A stretch of 35,794 bases of DNA from Treponema sp. (GCA_031267675.1 JAIRYT010000098.1:1-35794), one strand, 5' to 3'; positions 7,289 to 16,102 are shown, counted from the first letter of the stretch. Notes: a model not told the origin generated them from the letters alone. Numbers and translations: made by a program.

Positions 7289-9625
7289 ATGGAATTTATT
7301 GATCCCGTAAAGGCGCTGGGCCGCCGGCTTCTGGAAGTGGAAAACCCCGCGCGCTATGTAGGCGGCGAGTACGGCTCCCTCGCGTTACATACCATGAAAG
7401 ACGCCGCGCTTAAAACGGCGGTTGTGTTTCCCGATCTCTATGAAATAGGAATGTCAAACCAGGCGTTCCGCATACTGTACAATAATTTAAACAGCATCGA
7501 AGGCGTTTCGTGCGACCGGGCCTTTTCGCCCGCGCCCGACTTTGAAAAACTCCTGGAACGCGCGGGAATTCCGCTTTACGGCCTTGACTCCGGCATTCCC
7601 CTGAAGGATTGCCGCCTGCTTCTGGTAAGCCTGGGCTATGAACTGGGAATTACCGGCGTGCTGTCGGTTTTGCAGTCGGCGCGCATTCCCCTTGAATCGT
7701 CAGAAAGAGGGGAGGGGGACCCCGTCGTAATTATGGGGGGGCCCTGTGTTTCAAACCCGCTTCCTTACAGCCGTTTTATCGATTGTTTTTGGATTGGCGA
7801 GGCCGAAGCCGGTTTTTTTGACCTGTGCCGGACCCTGGCCCGCCATCACAAACGGGCGCCAAGGAAGGAATTGCTTGACATCATCGTTTCCCGCGAACCG
7901 GTGTGGGCAAAGGGAAAAACAACGCCGGTAAAACGGGCGGTATTTTCGAGCTTTGGAACAGAGGATACGGCGGTAAAAGCTGTTTTTCCCGTGCCGAATT
8001 TTAAGGTTGTCCAGCATCACGGGGCTGTTGAAATAATGCGCGGCTGTCCAAACGGCTGCCGCTTTTGCCATGCCGGAATCTGGTACCGGCCCATGCGGCA
8101 AAAAAGGGCCGATGTGGTTGTACGCGAAGCAGAAGAATTTATCCGTACGGGCGGTTACCGCGAAATAAGCCTTTCCTCGCTTTCAAGCGGCGACTATTGC
8201 GGCCTGAATGAACTGCTGGGCGTTCTTAATGCGGACTACGCAAAGCGCCATATTTCGTTTCAATTGCCTTCGCTTAAGGTATCCGGTTTTTCGCTGTCGC
8301 TTTTGGGAGGGATTTCGGAGGTGAGAAAAAGCGGCCTTACCTTTGCGGTAGAAACCCCGCTTGAAGCGGACCAGTTGTCCATAAATAAACAGGTAAGCCT
8401 TGACGAGATCGCCGAAATCATCGGCGAAGCCCGTAAACAGGGCTGGCGGGGCGCAAAGTTTTATTTCATGATTGGCCTTCCCGTGAGCGGCGCGGAAAAC
8501 GAGCATAACACAATCTGCGACTTTATTTTGGAAGCTTCGCGGCGTACCAAGATGCATTTTTCCGTTACCGTGGGAGTTTTTGTGCCCAAGGCCCATACCC
8601 CCTACCAGCGCGCGGCGCAGCTTGATGAAGAAACGGCATGGCAAAAACTCCATACCATTCAGCGCATACTAAAAGCGCGGGGGCACAAGGTGGGAATACA
8701 TGATCCGTTTGTCTCGAAACTGGAAGGCGTTCTTTCGCGCGGCGACGAGCGGGTTGGCGGCCTTGTTAAAGAAGCGTTTACGCGCGGCTGCCGCCTTGAC
8801 GCGTGGTCCGATCATATTAGAAAGGATCTATGGCGGGATTTATTTGACCAAAACAAAGAACTGGCGGAAGAATCGCTGCGGCAAAAAGAATGTAACGAAC
8901 AACTGCCCTGGTACCTTATCGAAAGCGGGGTAAACGAACAGTATATTTCCGGTGAATACAAAAATTCCGAGTGCGGAACGATTACGCCGCCCTGCGCAAA
9001 AAATTGCACCCATCCCTGCGGTATATGTAATTCTTCCAAAATAGTCGCCAATATTATACAGGCGGTAAAAAAGGCGGCGATTCCCGGGGAGGAACCCGGT
9101 GCAAAAACGCCCGCCTGGCGCATGCTGTTTACGTTTACCAAACTTGACAAGGCGGTGTATGTTTCCCACCTGGGAATTAACGAGGTTTTTTCGATGGCGT
9201 TTACCCGCGCGGAACTTCCCTGTGTATTTACCGAAGGTTTTAACCCGCTGGTAAAAATGCAGATTGCTTCGCCGGTTTCGGTCGGCATCGAGTGCCGGGG
9301 CGAAGTCGCCTGTGTCGATTTTATAACCGCCCTTGACAGCCAAATCTTTATGGAACGCTTTAACAGCCGGCTTCCGCAGGGATTTCGGGTTACAAAGGCG
9401 CAGCTCTTTACGATTCCCTTTGGCGCGAAAAAACATTCGCTGTCTTCGCTGTTGTGGGGTTTCCGCTACGGAACGCGCTTTGTAGCCGCAGCCGAAGACA
9501 AGGCATTCCGCGGCGTAGCCGTCGATCTAAAACGTGACGAAGTATTGGCAAAACACGCCGACGGTTATGGCGATTATTTTTTGGCGTACCGGGAATTGTA
9601 TGGGTCTGCGGACGGTACGGGGTAG
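7289..9625 (+). CDS. B12-binding radical SAM protein fused to DUF2344 (TIGR03960/TIGR03936 type)
   Basis: The 778-residue product has an N-terminal part resembling the B12-binding domains of this family (VVIMGGPCVSNPLPYSRFID), a radical SAM core with CxxxCxxC at Cys253, Cys257 and Cys260 (GCPNGCRFC), and from about residue 600 a DUF2344 domain (LFTFTKLDKAVYVSHL, then EGFNPLVKM). In many bacteria these are two proteins or a fusion encoded near mreBCD/mrdA and rng-rplU, which agrees with its place 19 bp after rodA. The reaction is not known; a tRNA or ribosome-linked modification is often guessed from neighbourhood. Five further cysteines (562, 569, 573, 577, 580) at the domain junction could hold a second iron-sulphur cluster. 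Ribosome site weak. Confidence 0.9.
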   Translation: MEFIDPVKALGRRLLEVENPARYVGGEYGSLALHTMKDAALKTAVVFPDLYEIGMSNQAFRILYNNLNSIEGVSCDRAFSPAPDFEKLLERAGIPLYGLDSGIPLKDCRLLLVSLGYELGITGVLSVLQSARIPLESSERGEGDPVVIMGGPCVSNPLPYSRFIDCFWIGEAEAGFFDLCRTLARHHKRAPRKELLDIIVSREPVWAKGKTTPVKRAVFSSFGTEDTAVKAVFPVPNFKVVQHHGAVEIMRGCPNGCRFCHAGIWYRPMRQKRADVVVREAEEFIRTGGYREISLSSLSSGDYCGLNELLGVLNADYAKRHISFQLPSLKVSGFSLSLLGGISEVRKSGLTFAVETPLEADQLSINKQVSLDEIAEIIGEARKQGWRGAKFYFMIGLPVSGAENEHNTICDFILEASRRTKMHFSVTVGVFVPKAHTPYQRAAQLDEETAWQKLHTIQRILKARGHKVGIHDPFVSKLEGVLSRGDERVGGLVKEAFTRGCRLDAWSDHIRKDLWRDLFDQNKELAEESLRQKECNEQLPWYLIESGVNEQYISGEYKNSECGTITPPCAKNCTHPCGICNSSKIVANIIQAVKKAAIPGEEPGAKTPAWRMLFTFTKLDKAVYVSHLGINEVFSMAFTRAELPCVFTEGFNPLVKMQIASPVSVGIECRGEVACVDFITALDSQIFMERFNSRLPQGFRVTKAQLFTIPFGAKKHSLSSLLWGFRYGTRFVAAAEDKAFRGVAVDLKRDEVLAKHADGYGDYFLAYRELYGSADGTG

Positions 9626-9737
9626 TAGACAGAATATACATTATCGATAGTAAAGCCTACGGTATTATTTTCAGGCTGAGATGCTTTGGGGGAATCCTGT
9701 TTTCGCCGCAAATGATCGAAAGGCTGCAGGTATCGAT
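9626..9737. other. Convergent intergenic gap, no terminator seen
   Basis: These 112 bases separate the 3' ends of two operons that run towards each other. No GC-rich stem followed by a T-run is visible on either strand, although a terminator would be expected here. Termination may depend on Rho or on structures too weak to see by eye. Confidence 0.4.
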
Positions 9738-10481
9738 TTAGAAGTCGGGCAGCCGCAATACGCCAATATGGGTTGGGCGCGAATAAACCGGTGAATAATT
9801 ATCGTCAATACCCTGGGCGACTACATAAAACGATACATACGAGTATGCCAGTGTACCGGCTGCGGTCTGAACATCGCGGTTTGTATTGGCGGTGGGAAGC
9901 GGAGCATACAAACTATACGGCGTATTGGCGCCATAAAAATAACGGTAAACGGGATTGGAGGAAAAATCATCCGACGCGCTTTCATTTCTAAAGAGGCGAT
10001 ACCGGGTCGAACCGGAATTAATGGTTAGATACGGGCTTTTTGTGTCCACCGTGCCGCTTGGTTCGTCAAAACGCAGTTGTACGGAAAATGATGAAGCGCT
10101 GTTTAGCAGGTTATACAGGCTGCCATTGTTGACAGCCAGGGAATAATAATTCAGATTGGCAAAGACGGTTCCCAGGGAACTGGGCGTGCTGTTGTCCGCA
10201 TAGGTATACGGGTAAAGGGTATTGTAATGCGAAGCCAGCACCGGGTTAATGGCGTTGTAATTGACAGGAGCGGGAGCCGTTTCATTTGTCGCGCTTAGAT
10301 AAATACGGTAAAAAATGGTATAATACCGAAAATTGGGACTTGACTGACCGGGCGTGCTAAAAGAAGCCGTCGTGCCGGCGCTGGTGGAAGCGCTCGTTAC
10401 CGGCTCAAGGTAGATATAATTTTCGATACCGCAGGCCGCTAAAACCATTACCAGGCTTAAAAGCTTTTTGTTTATCAACAT
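9738..10481 (-). CDS. Putative lipoprotein, unknown function
   Basis: The 247-residue product starts with a lipoprotein signal: MLINKK, a hydrophobic stretch and LAAC with Cys17 as the acylation site, so it should be anchored in the inner or outer membrane. The mature part is rich in Ser, Thr, Asn, Tyr and Pro, with no motif I recognise; YxFYRIYLSATNET and RYLFRNESASDD-like stretches suggest beta structure. GGGAG lies before the ATG. It is the last gene of the minus-strand operon, 31 bp after the TPR gene. The base composition is less GC-rich than its neighbours. It could be a surface or periplasmic lipoprotein specific to this lineage. Confidence 0.8.
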   Translation of the reverse strand: MLINKKLLSLVMVLAACGIENYIYLEPVTSASTSAGTTASFSTPGQSSPNFRYYTIFYRIYLSATNETAPAPVNYNAINPVLASHYNTLYPYTYADNSTPSSLGTVFANLNYYSLAVNNGSLYNLLNSASSFSVQLRFDEPSGTVDTKSPYLTINSGSTRYRLFRNESASDDFSSNPVYRYFYGANTPYSLYAPLPTANTNRDVQTAAGTLAYSYVSFYVVAQGIDDNYSPVYSRPTHIGVLRLPDF

Positions 10482-10512
10482 GCGGCTCCCGCTATGTATC
10501 CGCTGTATCTAT

Positions 10513-11190
10513 CTATCCGCCCAGATAGATGATTCGTGAATGCGCCAGACGGACCCACGCGGAATCCGCGCTTTCGCTTTCGACAAGCTCCCGGTATGCT
10601 TCAACCGCCTCCGTGTTTTTTCCTTCCGCCTCATAAATGCGGCCAATGTTAAAACGGGCGTGGGCCGAGGCTGGATTATTCCCCGGAAAGGCGAGACTTT
10701 TTTGAAAATATTCTATCGCCGTATCCAGTTTGCCCTGTTCTTCCGCGGCGGCCGCGGCGTTAAAAAGCGACAGCGGCATAAGATAGAGCGCCCTGCCCTT
10801 TTCCGCCGACAGATTCCAGGCTTCTTCGGCCTTTGCCCATTCGCCGCGTTTTGCGTATATGCCGCCCGCCCGGGAATAGGCTTTTGCCGCCGCGTACCCA
10901 AAAGAGGATTCCCCCAAATTGGTAAATTCCGCCACAAGCGCCTGTACTTCCAGCGTCTTTGTTTCGTCCGCCGGATCGGGTATATCGGAAAGCCGCTGCT
11001 CAAGCGCGGTAAGGGTTATAATCGCCCGCTTTTGCAGTTCGCTGCGGATAATGTGATAGGCCGCCGTGCCCAGAATTGCCGCCGCGCAAACCGCCAAAAA
11101 GGCAAGAATCAACACCCGGTATTTTGCGATAACAAGAGCTATTTTTTCCGCGGCGTCAATTTCGTTGTTTTCCGCCTGTCCCTTTGCCAT
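10513..11190 (-). CDS. TPR-repeat membrane protein (YfgM/BamD-like architecture)
   Basis: The 225-residue product has a short cytoplasmic N-terminus, one membrane segment at about 25-48 and then a helical region with at least three tetratricopeptide-like units (AGGIYAKRGEWAKAEEAW, AAAAAEEQGKLDTAIEYFQ, FNIGRIYEAEGKNTEAVEAY). This layout, one anchor plus a C-terminal TPR domain in the periplasm, is like YfgM, a partner of the SecYEG translocon, but sequence identity to that family cannot be judged here. AGAGGAGA lies before the ATG. It sits between the sigma-54 activator and the lipoprotein in the same operon. Confidence 0.8.
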   Translation of the reverse strand: MAKGQAENNEIDAAEKIALVIAKYRVLILAFLAVCAAAILGTAAYHIIRSELQKRAIITLTALEQRLSDIPDPADETKTLEVQALVAEFTNLGESSFGYAAAKAYSRAGGIYAKRGEWAKAEEAWNLSAEKGRALYLMPLSLFNAAAAAEEQGKLDTAIEYFQKSLAFPGNNPASAHARFNIGRIYEAEGKNTEAVEAYRELVESESADSAWVRLAHSRIIYLGG

Positions 11191-11223
11191 ACTGTCTCCT
11201 CTGGTAAATCTATTGAATCGGTC

Positions 11224-12717
11224 TTATCCTGTTACCGAAAGTTCTTTTATCAGCCGCGAAAGATAGGTTCGTTGTATTCCCAGCGACTTTGCGGTTTCTG
11301 TCTGGTTTCCGTTATTTTCGTTAAGCGCCTGTTTTATACAGCGCGTCTTAAACGCGATAATCGCGTCTTTAAGGTTTCTGCTTTCCGCACGGGGAGGAAC
11401 CGCCTGGGTATGAAGCGAAAGATCTCCGGTTTCAATACGGGGGCCTTTTCCGATAACGCAGGCCCGCTCTATGCTGTTTTGCAGTTCCCGGATGTTTCCC
11501 GGCCAGGCGTATGAAAGCATAAACCTCATCGCGCCGGACGAAAACCCGTCAAAACTTTTTTTTGTTTCCGCCTGGTATTTTTTTAGAAAATACGCGGCAA
11601 GCTCGGGGATGTCCTCGGAACGCTGCCGGAGCGGCGGAATGATAATGGGAAGCACGTTAAGCCGGTAGTACAGATCGCTGCGGAATTCACCCTGTTCCAC
11701 CATTTTTTCGATGTCGCGGTTTGTCGCCGCCAAAATCCGCACGTCGACGGTTACCGAAGTGTCGGAGCCGACCTTTTCAAAGGATTTTTGCTGAATAACC
11801 CGCAGGAGTTTAACCTGGAGCGCCAGGGGAAGCTCGGCGATTTCGTCAAGAAAAATAGTGCCGCCGTCCGCCAGTTCAAAACGGCCTTTACGGTTATGCA
11901 CGGCGTTGGTAAAAGCGCCCCGCACATGACCAAACAGCTCGCTTTCCAAAAGCCCTTCGGGAATGGCCGCGCAATTGACGCGGACAAAGGGTTTTTCGCT
12001 GCGGGGGCTGTGAAGATGTATCTGTTCGGCAAAAAGTTCCTTGCCGACCCCGCTTTCGCCCAGCAGCAGCACCGAAGAAGCGGTCTTTGCCACGCGGTCG
12101 ATAATGTCAAGTTTTTCAAGCACAAGCGGACTTTTGGCGATCAGGGTATGGTAGCCGGTGTCGGTGTGCCGTTTTTCAAGGAGTGTCTGCGTTTTTATTT
12201 TTTCAAAGCTTTGCGCGTTTTGAATGGCCAGCGCGGCCTGGTTTGAAAAAATTTCGAGCCATTCCAAATCTTCCTGGGTAAAGTTTTTATTCCCTTTTTT
12301 ATTAAGAATTTCGATAACGCCGATACACTGATCTTTCAAGCGCATGGGAGCGGCAATCATGGTGTGCGGGGGATACCCTACCTGTTTCGCGATATGTTTA
12401 AGATGGCGTTCTTCGCTGACAACGTCGTTTACAATCAGCGATTTATTGTGCGCCGCCACCCATCCGGCAATGCCTTCTCCAAGTTTAACGGTAAACTTTT
12501 TTACTTCGGCGCCTTTGGAGCCAAGGGCGACCTCGAAATATAAATCCTGGGTTTCACGGTTTACCAAAAGTAGACTGGACGCCTCGCCCAAAATGAGCCG
12601 CGTAGCCGACTCCAGTATAAGGGTAAGCAGGGAGTGAACATCCGTCTGGTTCGAATTGATAAGCGAGTTAATCTCAATGAGTGTATTAAACTTCTTTAGA
12701 TCAACCTTTGACAGCAT
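11224..12717 (-). CDS. GAF-domain sigma-54 enhancer-binding activator
   Basis: The 497-residue protein is an NtrC-class transcription activator that uses ATP to open sigma-54 promoters. Domains: a GAF sensor at about 20-170, a AAA+ domain at about 190-430 with Walker A GESGVGKE (220-227), Walker B IFLDEIAEL with Asp291-Glu292 and arginine-finger region FRSDLYYRLN (345-354), then a Fis-type helix-turn-helix at about 465-492 (NQTETAKSLGIQRTYLSRLI). There is no receiver domain, so the GAF ligand rather than phosphorylation should control it. The sigma-54 contact loop is GAFTNA (267-272) instead of GAFTGA. It starts 15 bp after rpsA with a weak ribosome site, so it is probably co-transcribed with it. 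Confidence 0.93.
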   Translation of the reverse strand: MLSKVDLKKFNTLIEINSLINSNQTDVHSLLTLILESATRLILGEASSLLLVNRETQDLYFEVALGSKGAEVKKFTVKLGEGIAGWVAAHNKSLIVNDVVSEERHLKHIAKQVGYPPHTMIAAPMRLKDQCIGVIEILNKKGNKNFTQEDLEWLEIFSNQAALAIQNAQSFEKIKTQTLLEKRHTDTGYHTLIAKSPLVLEKLDIIDRVAKTASSVLLLGESGVGKELFAEQIHLHSPRSEKPFVRVNCAAIPEGLLESELFGHVRGAFTNAVHNRKGRFELADGGTIFLDEIAELPLALQVKLLRVIQQKSFEKVGSDTSVTVDVRILAATNRDIEKMVEQGEFRSDLYYRLNVLPIIIPPLRQRSEDIPELAAYFLKKYQAETKKSFDGFSSGAMRFMLSYAWPGNIRELQNSIERACVIGKGPRIETGDLSLHTQAVPPRAESRNLKDAIIAFKTRCIKQALNENNGNQTETAKSLGIQRTYLSRLIKELSVTG

Positions 12718-12732
12718 AGGCGGTCATCGCCC

Positions 12733-13023
12733 TCAATCGCCGCCCGGCGTTACATCGTCCGTTTCATCCGGCGCGGTTTCATCGGCCGCGCCTTTATCAG
12801 ACGCCGTTTCATCCGCGCTTTTACCGGGTTCGTTTTTATCATCTGCGGCCGGAGTTTCCGGTTTATCGGACACGGTAGCCGGAGTTTCCACGGTTTTACC
12901 AGGCGCTGTCTCAGCCGGAGTTTCCGCAGCTTTATCGGACGCGGCCGGGGTTTCCGGTTTTTCTGACGCGGTCGCGGTTTTATCGGCTGCTGCCGGAGCC
13001 GGAGTTTCCGGTTTCTCGCTGTT
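12733..13023 (-). repeat. Imperfect repeats coding the S1 C-terminal tail
   Basis: The tail of rpsA contains several copies of the plus-strand motif GCCGGAGTTTCC and variants, spread over 12850-13015. They encode Glu-Thr-Pro-Ala-type units separated by Asp-Lys or Glu-Lys steps. The repeats make the region prone to length change by recombination or slippage. Confidence 0.7.
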
Positions 13024-14730
13024 TCTTCGCGATTTAAGCGCGTCCCCCAGGGTAAAGGTTGAGCCGTCCGATTCTTCCTCCGCCATGTAATGGGAAATCT
13101 CGTCGCGCTGAACCTTCTTTTGATAATCCTTAATCGAAAAAGCCGCTTTTTGCCTGTCCGGAGACAGTTCCAGCACAACGGCCTTGATCTTGTCGCCTTC
13201 CTTGTATTTTTTAAGCGCGTCTTCGGGACTTTCATCGCGGTTTTCGGGAAGATTGCTTTTGTGAATAAGTCCTTCAATACCGCCGGGCACTCTGACAAAA
13301 ATACCAAAGTCGGTAACGGAAGAAACTTCGCCTTCAACCGGAGAACCCGGATGGTACGCCGAGGCAAAACTCGCCCAGGGATCTTCGGAAAGCTGCTTTA
13401 TTCCCAGCCGTATATTGCGGCTTTCGGCGTCCAGTTTGGTAACGATAACTTCGATTTCTTCGCCGACCGCAAGCTCGCTCCCCGGATGTTTTACTTTTTT
13501 TGTCCAGGAAATATCGTCGGCATGAAGGAAGCCGTCTATCCCCTCTTCCAGTTCGACAAAGGCGCCGGCATTGGTAAGTTTGATAATTTTACGGGTAAGA
13601 CGGGCTCCTACGGGGTATTTTTCGGCAATGGTGACCCAGGGATTGGAGCTTACCTGTTTTAGTCCCAGCGACACCCTCCCCGCCTGTAGATCATAGCCAA
13701 GCACCATGCAGTCGACCTCGTCGCCGATGTTCAGAACTTCCTGCGGTTTTTGGATTTTTTTAATCCACGAAAATTCCGAAATATGGGCGAGCCCTTCGAT
13801 ACCTTCTTCCAGTTCGATAAACGCGCCAAAGTCGGTAAGTTTGGTTACCGTTCCCTTGACGACGTCGTTTACGCTGTATTTTTCTTCAAAATGGACCCAG
13901 GGATCATCGGTAAAATGTTTAAGGGAAAGATTGATTCGTTTTTCTACCGGATCAATACGAATTACCTTAACGGTGATTTCCTGGCCTTTGCGGACAAAAT
14001 CCTTGGGGCGGGTAACATGGCCCCAGCTCATGTCGTTGATATGCAGGAGGCCGTCAAAGCCTCCCAAATCGATAAACGCGCCAAACGAGGTAAAACTCTT
14101 TACCACGCCGGTAACTTCGGCGCCGATAGGGTTGTTTTCAAAAAAATCCGCCTGTTTGCGGGCAATTTCTTCTTCAAGCCATTTGCGGCGGTTGACGACG
14201 ATATTGACCTTGCCGTCCGAATAAAGGCGCTCAACATACATTGACGATTTAAGCCCCAAAAACTTTTCGGGTTTGTCAACTTTTTGCGCGTCGCTCTGGC
14301 TGATGGGAAGAAACGCCTTTACGCCCGCTCCAAGATTGACTTCGTAACCGCCTTTAACCTGTTTTTCGATGATTCCCTCTGTGGGGGTATGATCCTGAAA
14401 CGCCAGGCGTAAATTCTTCCAGAAAAGTTTGACATCGGCCTTTTGCTTGGAAACGATGACATCCCCGTGCTTGCTTTCTTTGGTCACCAGCACTACCGAA
14501 ACAATATCCCCTATTTTGGGAGTTTCGCCAAATTCAGAAAGAGGAATCTTTCCCTCGGATTTATAGCCGACATCGACAAAAACCTGCTCGGGGGTAACCT
14601 GAATGACATGGCCTTCGACCATCTGCCCTTCTTCAAGTTGTTCAAGCGATTTGAGGTATGCTTCCTGCAACTGTGATTGTACATCGCCTTCTGCGGTATT
14701 AGTGTCCGTGCCCACTTCCATTTGCGCCAT
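12733..14730 (-). CDS. rpsA: 30S ribosomal protein S1 with acidic repetitive tail
   Basis: S1 binds mRNA and helps load it on the 30S subunit. The 665-residue product has six S1/OB-type repeats, recognisable from recurring GxVxxxTxFGAFIDLxGFDGLLHIxDMSW-type units at spaced intervals, with the first two more diverged, as in other S1 proteins. After residue 569 comes a 96-residue tail rich in Ala, Pro, Glu, Thr, Asp and Lys with three copies of (E/D)KPETPA and related variants; this is likely disordered. The ATG follows the cmk stop after 9 bp, and AAGGATGG overlaps that stop. Both genes lie in the same frame, so one stop codon is all that separates them. Confidence 0.95.
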   Translation of the reverse strand: MAQMEVGTDTNTAEGDVQSQLQEAYLKSLEQLEEGQMVEGHVIQVTPEQVFVDVGYKSEGKIPLSEFGETPKIGDIVSVVLVTKESKHGDVIVSKQKADVKLFWKNLRLAFQDHTPTEGIIEKQVKGGYEVNLGAGVKAFLPISQSDAQKVDKPEKFLGLKSSMYVERLYSDGKVNIVVNRRKWLEEEIARKQADFFENNPIGAEVTGVVKSFTSFGAFIDLGGFDGLLHINDMSWGHVTRPKDFVRKGQEITVKVIRIDPVEKRINLSLKHFTDDPWVHFEEKYSVNDVVKGTVTKLTDFGAFIELEEGIEGLAHISEFSWIKKIQKPQEVLNIGDEVDCMVLGYDLQAGRVSLGLKQVSSNPWVTIAEKYPVGARLTRKIIKLTNAGAFVELEEGIDGFLHADDISWTKKVKHPGSELAVGEEIEVIVTKLDAESRNIRLGIKQLSEDPWASFASAYHPGSPVEGEVSSVTDFGIFVRVPGGIEGLIHKSNLPENRDESPEDALKKYKEGDKIKAVVLELSPDRQKAAFSIKDYQKKVQRDEISHYMAEEESDGSTFTLGDALKSRRNSEKPETPAPAAADKTATASEKPETPAASDKAAETPAETAPGKTVETPATVSDKPETPAADDKNEPGKSADETASDKGAADETAPDETDDVTPGGD

Positions 14731-14739
14731 AGTCCATCC

Positions 14740-15390
14740 TTATTCTCGTATTCTCTCTATCAATCTGGCATAAACTTGATTTAAGGTCAAGTACGACGTA
14801 TCGAGGTAAATTACTCCTTCGGCAATACGCAGGCTCCCCTCTTTTTTATTTCTGTCAATAGTATCGCGCTCTTCAATGGCCGCCCTGATTTCTTCCAGGC
14901 TGAGTGAAGAAAGCTTCTGTTCGTGGCGGCGGCGGGCCCGCTCTTCGGACGAGGCGTCAAGGTAAAAGCGGAATTCCGCCGAGGGGAACACTACCGTGGT
15001 CATGTCCCTGCCCTCCACTACCGCGTTAAGGCCTTTGGCAATACGGCGCACCAAATCATTTACCAGATGACGTATGGGCACAATGGCGGAAAGCGCCGAC
15101 ACAAAACTGTCGACGCTGCTGGAGTGGAGCAAATCTTCCACATCTTCGCCGTCAAGACAGACCCTGCCGTTTTTATAGTCAAGCGCGGCGTTTTTTGCAT
15201 AGGCGAGCGCCGCTTCCCCGTCGCGTACCGGGATGCCGCCGCGTATACATCCAAGGGTAATCGCCCGGTAGAGGTTTCCCGAATTGATATAGGTAAAGGG
15301 CTTTCCATCGCCGGCGCTGAGTCCTTCGGCGATCATTTTGGCGATGGTGCTTTTGCCGGTTCCCGCCGGTCCGTCAATCGCGATGACCAT
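14740..15390 (-). CDS. cmk: Cytidylate kinase
   Basis: Cmk phosphorylates CMP and dCMP with ATP, feeding CTP and dCTP synthesis. The 216-residue product has the P-loop GPAGTGKS at 7-14, the substrate segment YINSGNLYRAITL, the GRDMTTVVFP motif typical of Cmk, and the lid region around SSEERARRRHEQ. Length is usual. The open frame extends upstream to 15627 inside the pseudouridine synthase gene, but GGAGGA directly before the ATG at 15390 sets the start. It overlaps the upstream gene by 17 bp. Downstream, TAA, nine bases and the rpsA ATG follow in the same frame. In Treponema pallidum I recall a fused Cmk-S1 protein. Confidence 0.95.
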   Translation of the reverse strand: MVIAIDGPAGTGKSTIAKMIAEGLSAGDGKPFTYINSGNLYRAITLGCIRGGIPVRDGEAALAYAKNAALDYKNGRVCLDGEDVEDLLHSSSVDSFVSALSAIVPIRHLVNDLVRRIAKGLNAVVEGRDMTTVVFPSAEFRFYLDASSEERARRRHEQKLSSLSLEEIRAAIEERDTIDRNKKEGSLRIAEGVIYLDTSYLTLNQVYARLIERIRE

Positions 15391-16102
15391 ATAATTCCTC
15401 CAGTTCCGTTTTGGCAAGGACCCGCGAAGCGCCTTCCGCCAGATCGCCGAGCAGCACCGGACCAATGCGGACGCGGCGCAGTGTTTCGGCGTGCAGGTGA
15501 AAGTGGGAAAACACCCGCCGTATTTCACGGTTCTTTCCTTCGACAAGAACAACTTTGATTGTTTTGCGGCCAAGCCGTTCAATACGCTTTGCCGTGTACC
15601 ATTCGCCCTCAACCAAAACGCCGGCAAGAAATTCCGCTATTACTGCGTCGGAAACCGGAACGGTGGATTCTACCAGATATTCTTTTTCGATTCCGGCCCC
15701 CGGATGTCCCAGGCGGGCGGCAAAGGATCCGTCATTGGTAAAAAAAAGCAAACCCGACGAGCGCAGATCAAGCCGGCCCACGTTATACAGCCGTTCCTTG
15801 TGCGGGGGAAGCAGATCGAGCGCCAGCGGCCGGCCCTGGGGATCGGACGCAGCGCAGATGTATCCGGCGGGTTTGTTCAGGGCAAGGTAATGGATCTGTT
15901 CTTCCGGCTGTACCAGAACGCCGTCAACTTCGACGCGGTCGCCGGGAAAAACACAGGTTCCCGGTATACGGACCTGTTCCCCGTTTACGGCAACGCGTCC
16001 GGCCTGTATCAGTGTTTCTCCGGCGCGCCGGGAGGCGACGCCGGCATGGGCCAAGAATACCTGCAGGCGCTGTTTTGCGGGCGGCGGATTAGGAGAGTTC
16101 AA
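15374..16102 (-). CDS. RsuA/RluB-family rRNA pseudouridine synthase
   Basis: The family converts a specific uridine of 16S or 23S rRNA to pseudouridine. The 242-residue product has an N-terminal S4 RNA-binding domain (RLQVFLAHAGVASRRAGETLI, then RVAVNG) and a catalytic domain with GRLDLRSSGLLF, where Asp112 is the nucleophile; Ser replaces the more common Thr after it. KNREIRRVFSHF and LRRVRIGPVLLGDL complete the pattern and resemble RluB more than RsuA, but the target cannot be fixed by eye. The start is TTG at 16102, with GGAG 5 bp before it, and it overlaps the scpB end by 14 bp. It ends 17 bp inside cmk. Confidence 0.92.
   Translation of the reverse strand: MNSPNPPPAKQRLQVFLAHAGVASRRAGETLIQAGRVAVNGEQVRIPGTCVFPGDRVEVDGVLVQPEEQIHYLALNKPAGYICAASDPQGRPLALDLLPPHKERLYNVGRLDLRSSGLLFFTNDGSFAARLGHPGAGIEKEYLVESTVPVSDAVIAEFLAGVLVEGEWYTAKRIERLGRKTIKVVLVEGKNREIRRVFSHFHLHAETLRRVRIGPVLLGDLAEGASRVLAKTELEELYGHRD

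Noticed and set aside
10540..11514. 324-codon plus-strand frame
   Set aside because: Antisense to the TPR and sigma-54 activator genes, and its translation is not protein-like.
15391..15627. N-terminal extension of cmk
   Set aside because: The extra 79 codons lie inside the pseudouridine synthase gene, and a strong ribosome site marks the ATG at 15390.
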